9,159 bases of DNA from an uncultured Panacagrimonas sp. (GTDB lineage: Bacteria; Pseudomonadota; Gammaproteobacteria; Nevskiales; Nevskiaceae): positions 1-9,159 of the forward strand of contig CAMLNE010000164.1 in NCBI GenBank assembly GCA_946481265.1, read 5' to 3'. Below, piece after piece: positions 6,483 through 9,159 of this stretch. Both the position numbers and the translations under genes were made by a program. Below the pieces are notes generated by a model that worked only from the letters and a program-made list of their open reading frames with translations, searched no databases and was not told the origin of the DNA. Numbering within the stretch: the stretch's first letter is position 1; each line of letters opens with the position of its first letter.

Positions 6483-6505
6483 GGCCCGGACCCAGGGTCC
6501 GGGCC
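6483..6505. terminator. Strong hairpin between convergent DUF924 and helicase genes, probable two-way terminator
   Basis: Two 11-base arms (ggcccggaccc at 6483-6493 and gggtccgggcc at 6495-6505) are perfect inverse complements around one central base. As RNA this gives about a 9-bp stem with a 5-base loop. It starts 23 bases after the DUF924 stop and ends 7 bases before the helicase stop, in the 51-base gap between converging genes. The T-run of a classical intrinsic terminator is missing on both strands. Confidence 0.6.
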
Positions 6506-6511
6506 TCCGGG

Positions 6512-8413
6512 TCAGGGGCGTCGCGGCCCCTTGGGCCCGGCGCCCTGCTTTGGCGGCGTGCCCTCGACGCGGCTGATCCGCAGCTGCTGCCCGGCCACCC
6601 ACACCTTCTGCAGGTCCCGGAAGATCTTCTTGGGCATGCCCACCGGCAGGTCGATGAAGCTGTGGTCGGCGTTGATGATGATCTTGCCGATGTTGGTGCC
6701 GTCGAGCCCGGCCTCGTTGGCGATCGCCCCGACCAGGTTGCCGGGCTTGATGCCGTGCTGCTCGCCGACCTCGACGCGGAAGGTCTCGGTGGCGGCCGCG
6801 TCCTGCTCGTCGCGCCGCTTGAGCCGCTCGCGGATCGGATGCGGCGAAGGAACCGGCGTGGGCGTGGCGACCTCGCCGGCCGGCGGCACGAAGAACTGCT
6901 TCGGCGGCGGTTCCTTGGGCGCCGCCACGGCGTCGCGGGCGGGCGCCCGGTCGCGATCGCGCCGGGGCTTCGACGCCGCCTGACCGTCGCGCGCCGCCTG
7001 CGCCGCGGCGAAGCGCTCGGACTTGCTGGTGGCCGGCGGCGGCACGAAGCGCGTGCTCGCGGCCGGGATCAGCAGCGACTTCTGACCCTGGGCCAGCCGC
7101 GCCAGCGCGGCGGCAATGCGGGTTGCCGGCACCGCCTGCTCGCGTTCCATCTCCTCGATCAGCTGCTGCACGCGTTCGAGCTCGGCCTGGGCGCCCTCGT
7201 CCGCGAGCACGTCGAGGATGCTCTGGCGGAAGCGCTCGACACGCTTGCTCTGCACCGCCTGTTCGCTGGGCAGCTGCATCTGCGTGATGGTCTGGCGCGT
7301 GGCGCGCTCGATGGCGCGCAGCAGGTGCTGTTCGCGCGGGGCGATGAAGAGGATCGCCTCGCCGCTGCGGCCCGCGCGGCCGGTGCGGCCGATGCGGTGC
7401 ACGTAGGACTCGGTATCGGTCGGGATGTCGTAGTTGACGACGTGGCTGATGCGCTCCACGTCCAGCCCGCGCGCCGCCACGTCGGTGGCCACGATGATGT
7501 CGAGGCTGCCGTCCTTGAGGCGGGCGATGGTGCGCTCGCGCTGCTTCTGGTCGAGATCGCCGTTGAGCGCCGCGGCGTTGAACCCGCGCGCCTCGAGCTT
7601 CTCGGCCAGCTCGGCGGTCGCGATCTTGGTGCGCGCGAAGATCAGCATGCCGTCGAAGGTCTCGGCCTCGAGGATGCGCGTCAGGCCCTCGAGCTTGCCC
7701 ACCGTCGCCATCCAGTAGCGCTGGCGGATGTTGGTGGCGGTGGTGGTCTTGCTCTTGATGTGGATCTCGACCGGATCCTTCAGGTGCTCGCGCGCGACGC
7801 GACGGATCGCCGAGGGCATGGTCGCGGAGAACAGCGCGACCTGGCGCTCCGGCGGTGTCTGCTGCAGCACCCACTCGACGTCATCGATGAAGCCCATGCG
7901 CAGCATCTCGTCGGCCTCGTCGAGCACCAGCATGCGCAACGCATCGAGCTTGAGCGTGCCGCGCTTGACGTGGTCGACCACGCGGCCGGGCGTACCGACC
8001 ACCGCGTGCACGCCGCGGCGCAGACCCTTCAGCTGCGGCTCGTAGCTCTGTCCGCCGTAGATCGGCAACACGCGGAAGCCCGGCAGGTGCGCGGAGTAGC
8101 GCTGCAGCGCCTCGGCCACCTGGATCGCGAGCTCGCGCGTCGGCGCGAGCACCAGGGTCTGCGGCACGGCGTGGAACAGGTCGGTCCGGCTCAGGGCGGG
8201 CAGCGCGAAGGCGGCGGTCTTGCCGGTGCCGGTCTGGGCCTGCCCGAGGACATCCCGGCCCTCCAGCAGCGGCGGAATGGTCTGCGCCTGGATCGGCGAG
8301 GGCGATTCATAGCCGACCTCGTCGAGCGCGCGCAGCAGCGGCTCCGGCAGGGCGAGATCGGAGAAGCGCAGGGAGGGCGAAGCGGAAGCGGGCGAGTCGG
8401 AAGACGAGGGCAT
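6512..8413 (-). CDS. deaD: DEAD-box ATP-dependent RNA helicase, DeaD/CsdA type
   Basis: The 633-residue protein is close to E. coli DeaD (629) and complete. Core motifs: Q motif (Phe17, SPIQAQTIP with Gln42), motif I AQTGTGKT (59-66, Lys65), Ia PTRELA (91-96), Ib TPGR (141-144), II DEAD (165-168), III SAT (196-198), IV LIFARTK (257-263), V ATDVAARGLD (309-318) and VI HRIGRTGR (339-346). A low-complexity Ala/Pro/Lys/Arg linker (about 440-540) leads to a C-terminal DbpA-type RNA-binding domain (about 545-617; FRVEVGEQHGIKPGNLVGAI, INADHSFIDLP), ending in a Pro/Lys/Arg tail. Family role: ATP-driven unwinding of RNA duplexes in ribosome assembly, mRNA decay and cold adaptation. The start is the ATG at 8411-8413, immediately before the Ser/Pro-rich N-terminus; the frame is open further upstream (to 8809), but that part shows no family sequence. 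No clear Shine-Dalgarno precedes the ATG. Confidence 0.93.
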   Translation of the reverse strand: MPSSSDSPASASPSLRFSDLALPEPLLRALDEVGYESPSPIQAQTIPPLLEGRDVLGQAQTGTGKTAAFALPALSRTDLFHAVPQTLVLAPTRELAIQVAEALQRYSAHLPGFRVLPIYGGQSYEPQLKGLRRGVHAVVGTPGRVVDHVKRGTLKLDALRMLVLDEADEMLRMGFIDDVEWVLQQTPPERQVALFSATMPSAIRRVAREHLKDPVEIHIKSKTTTATNIRQRYWMATVGKLEGLTRILEAETFDGMLIFARTKIATAELAEKLEARGFNAAALNGDLDQKQRERTIARLKDGSLDIIVATDVAARGLDVERISHVVNYDIPTDTESYVHRIGRTGRAGRSGEAILFIAPREQHLLRAIERATRQTITQMQLPSEQAVQSKRVERFRQSILDVLADEGAQAELERVQQLIEEMEREQAVPATRIAAALARLAQGQKSLLIPAASTRFVPPPATSKSERFAAAQAARDGQAASKPRRDRDRAPARDAVAAPKEPPPKQFFVPPAGEVATPTPVPSPHPIRERLKRRDEQDAAATETFRVEVGEQHGIKPGNLVGAIANEAGLDGTNIGKIIINADHSFIDLPVGMPKKIFRDLQKVWVAGQQLRISRVEGTPPKQGAGPKGPRRP

Positions 8414-8750
8414 CAATCGGGGCTTTGGAGGTTCGACGAGGAGGCGCGGGTGTCCGTCATTCTCGCAGCGATCGGGGCTAGGCGTCGGCCGCGCGCCCTG
8501 CATTCCGAGCCGGGCACGGCGGCATGCCCGGGCCGCTTCGCCAGGACGCCCTTCCCCGGCGAGCGCGGCACATGCTGCAATCCTGATACTTATCCGCGCG
8601 ATGGCGGCCACCACCCCGGTTCCGGGCGAGCCTGTCTCCAGGTCCGTGTCCCGGGCACGGAACCTGTCCCCGCGCTCGCTCGAAGGCCAGGCATCGCGGT
8701 GATGCGCGCACCGCGGCATCCGGCGATGACCCGGCGCCAGACTGAAGACC
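8414..8750. other. 337-base divergent intergenic region (helicase leader and upstream region of the zinc-ribbon gene)
   Basis: No convincing gene is seen; open frames here are extensions or shadows. It holds: a 7-bp hairpin at 8510-8531 (ccgggca / tgcccgg, 8-base loop); an AT-rich island at about 8578-8594 with GATACT on the plus strand and TAAGTA on the minus strand, either of which could be a -10 element though neither has a recognisable -35; and a REP-like palindrome at 8639-8666. If the island is the helicase promoter, its mRNA leader would be about 165 bases, long enough for post-transcriptional control as in cold-shock mRNAs; that is inference. Confidence 0.4.
8639..8666. repeat. REP-like imperfect palindrome
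   Basis: Left arm caggtccgtg (8639-8648) and right arm cacggaacctg (8656-8666) pair over 10 bp with one bulged A (8661), enclosing a 7-base tcccggg loop. Short direct repeats flank it: cctgtctcc at 8631-8639 and cctgtcccc at 8663-8671, 8 of 9 bases alike. The 10-mer ccgggcacgg at 8651-8660 recurs exactly at 8510-8519 in another hairpin. Size, GC-rich stem with a bulge, and intergenic location resemble bacterial REP elements. Only genome-wide copy number can prove that. Confidence 0.4.
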
Positions 8751-9159
8751 ATGAACCCGGTGCTTGAACAGTTGCTGCGCTGCCCCTTCTGCGGCGGCCG
8801 GATCACCACGATCGACGCGCTCGAGCGCCGGGACGGGGAGCTGCGCTACGGCGTGCTGGCCTGTGCGCGCTGCCGTGGCGAGTTCGCGGTCGTCGAGGGG
8901 GTGCCGATCCTCCACGCGGAGCAGGACACGCTCGACATCCGCTGCGACGACACCGGGGAGACGGTGCTCGAGGGCCCGCGCCTGCGCGAGGTGATCCAGG
9001 CCGTCCGCAACGGCGATCGCCTGCGCGCGTTCAGCCTGCTGCTGAACCCGATCGACCTGGAGGGCGCCGCCTGGCCATTGAGACCGGCGGTGCCGACGTC
9101 CGGTCCGCGGCGGCGGCGCCTGCACGCCGCGGCGCCGGCTACGGCCGCCGGCTCGCAGA
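8751..9159 (+). CDS. Trm112-like zinc-ribbon protein, N-terminal part (3' end outside window)
   Basis: The frame opens at the ATG at 8751 and has no stop up to the right edge, giving 136 codons of a longer protein. Residues 1-55 form a Trm112-type zinc ribbon: CPFCGG (Cys11, Cys14) and CARC (Cys38, Cys41), then FAVVEGVPILH (45-55), the usual end of this fold. Such ribbons occur as small free-standing proteins and at the N-terminus of SAM-dependent methyltransferases and some sugar-related enzymes. This protein continues with a helical, charged stretch (about 75-105; RLREVIQAVRNGDRLRAFSL) and then a Pro/Ala/Arg-rich low-complexity segment (about 108-136), probably a linker to a further domain. 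A C-terminal methyltransferase is plausible but not seen. Only a weak ribosome-binding site (GAAG at 8744-8747) precedes the start. Confidence 0.7.
   Translation, partial: MNPVLEQLLRCPFCGGRITTIDALERRDGELRYGVLACARCRGEFAVVEGVPILHAEQDTLDIRCDDTGETVLEGPRLREVIQAVRNGDRLRAFSLLLNPIDLEGAAWPLRPAVPTSGPRRRRLHAAAPATAAGSQ

Noticed and set aside
6662..8767. 701-codon open frame on the plus strand, opposite the helicase
   Set aside because: Entirely antisense to a helicase with every DEAD-box motif; product is an Arg/Leu/Gly/Asp-rich shadow.
8414..8809. N-terminal extension of the helicase frame by 132 residues
   Set aside because: The extension shows no helicase family sequence, runs through the REP-like palindrome, and the ATG at 8413 gives the standard length.
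1..9159. CRISPR arrays, tRNA or rRNA genes, insertion sequences, toxin-antitoxin or defence genes
   Set aside because: Looked for by eye on both strands; no regularly spaced repeats, cloverleaf-like stretches, transposase motifs or defence-protein motifs were seen.

Overview
This GC-rich window (composition judged by eye, not counted) is an ordinary, densely packed stretch of bacterial chromosome. The gene families present (YajQ, a DeaD-type helicase with a DbpA RNA-binding domain, HI0933/YhiN-like flavoprotein, YchJ-like and DUF924 proteins) suggest a gammaproteobacterium, perhaps of the Xanthomonadales/Lysobacterales type. That placement is inference. I see no rRNA, tRNA, insertion sequence, prophage or CRISPR array.

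Left block (1-2568, plus strand): an envelope/ion-transport operon. The end of a MscS-like channel gene is followed by a soluble MgtE-like protein (cytosolic N and CBS-like regions, no membrane part) and then by a complete MgtE-type Mg2+ transporter, with gaps or overlaps of 24 bases or less. The pairing of a membrane-less MgtE paralogue with a full MgtE is the most interesting biology here.

Middle block (2624-4093, minus strand): yajQ (cyclic-di-GMP-binding family) is followed by a patatin-like phospholipase of the RssA type, whose ribosome-binding site overlaps the yajQ stop codon. This pair converges on mgtE across 55 bases. It diverges from the next block across about 90 bases that hold an AT-rich candidate promoter.

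Third block (4183-6460, plus strand): an HI0933/YhiN-family flavoprotein overlaps a YchJ-like SEC-C protein by 4 bases (GTGA). After a short gap comes a 15-codon open frame whose stop overlaps the start of a DUF924 gene.

Right block: a DEAD-box RNA helicase of the DeaD/CsdA type (minus strand, 6512-8413) converges on DUF924 over a strong two-way hairpin. A 337-base divergent intergenic region, holding a REP-like palindrome and an AT-rich island, separates it from a gene starting at 8751 (plus) that encodes a Trm112-like zinc ribbon and runs off the right edge.

No clearly unprecedented system is visible. The points worth a second look are the MgtE pair next to a MscS-like channel, the REP-like element, the coupled mini-ORF before DUF924, and short palindromes placed to affect translation or termination.
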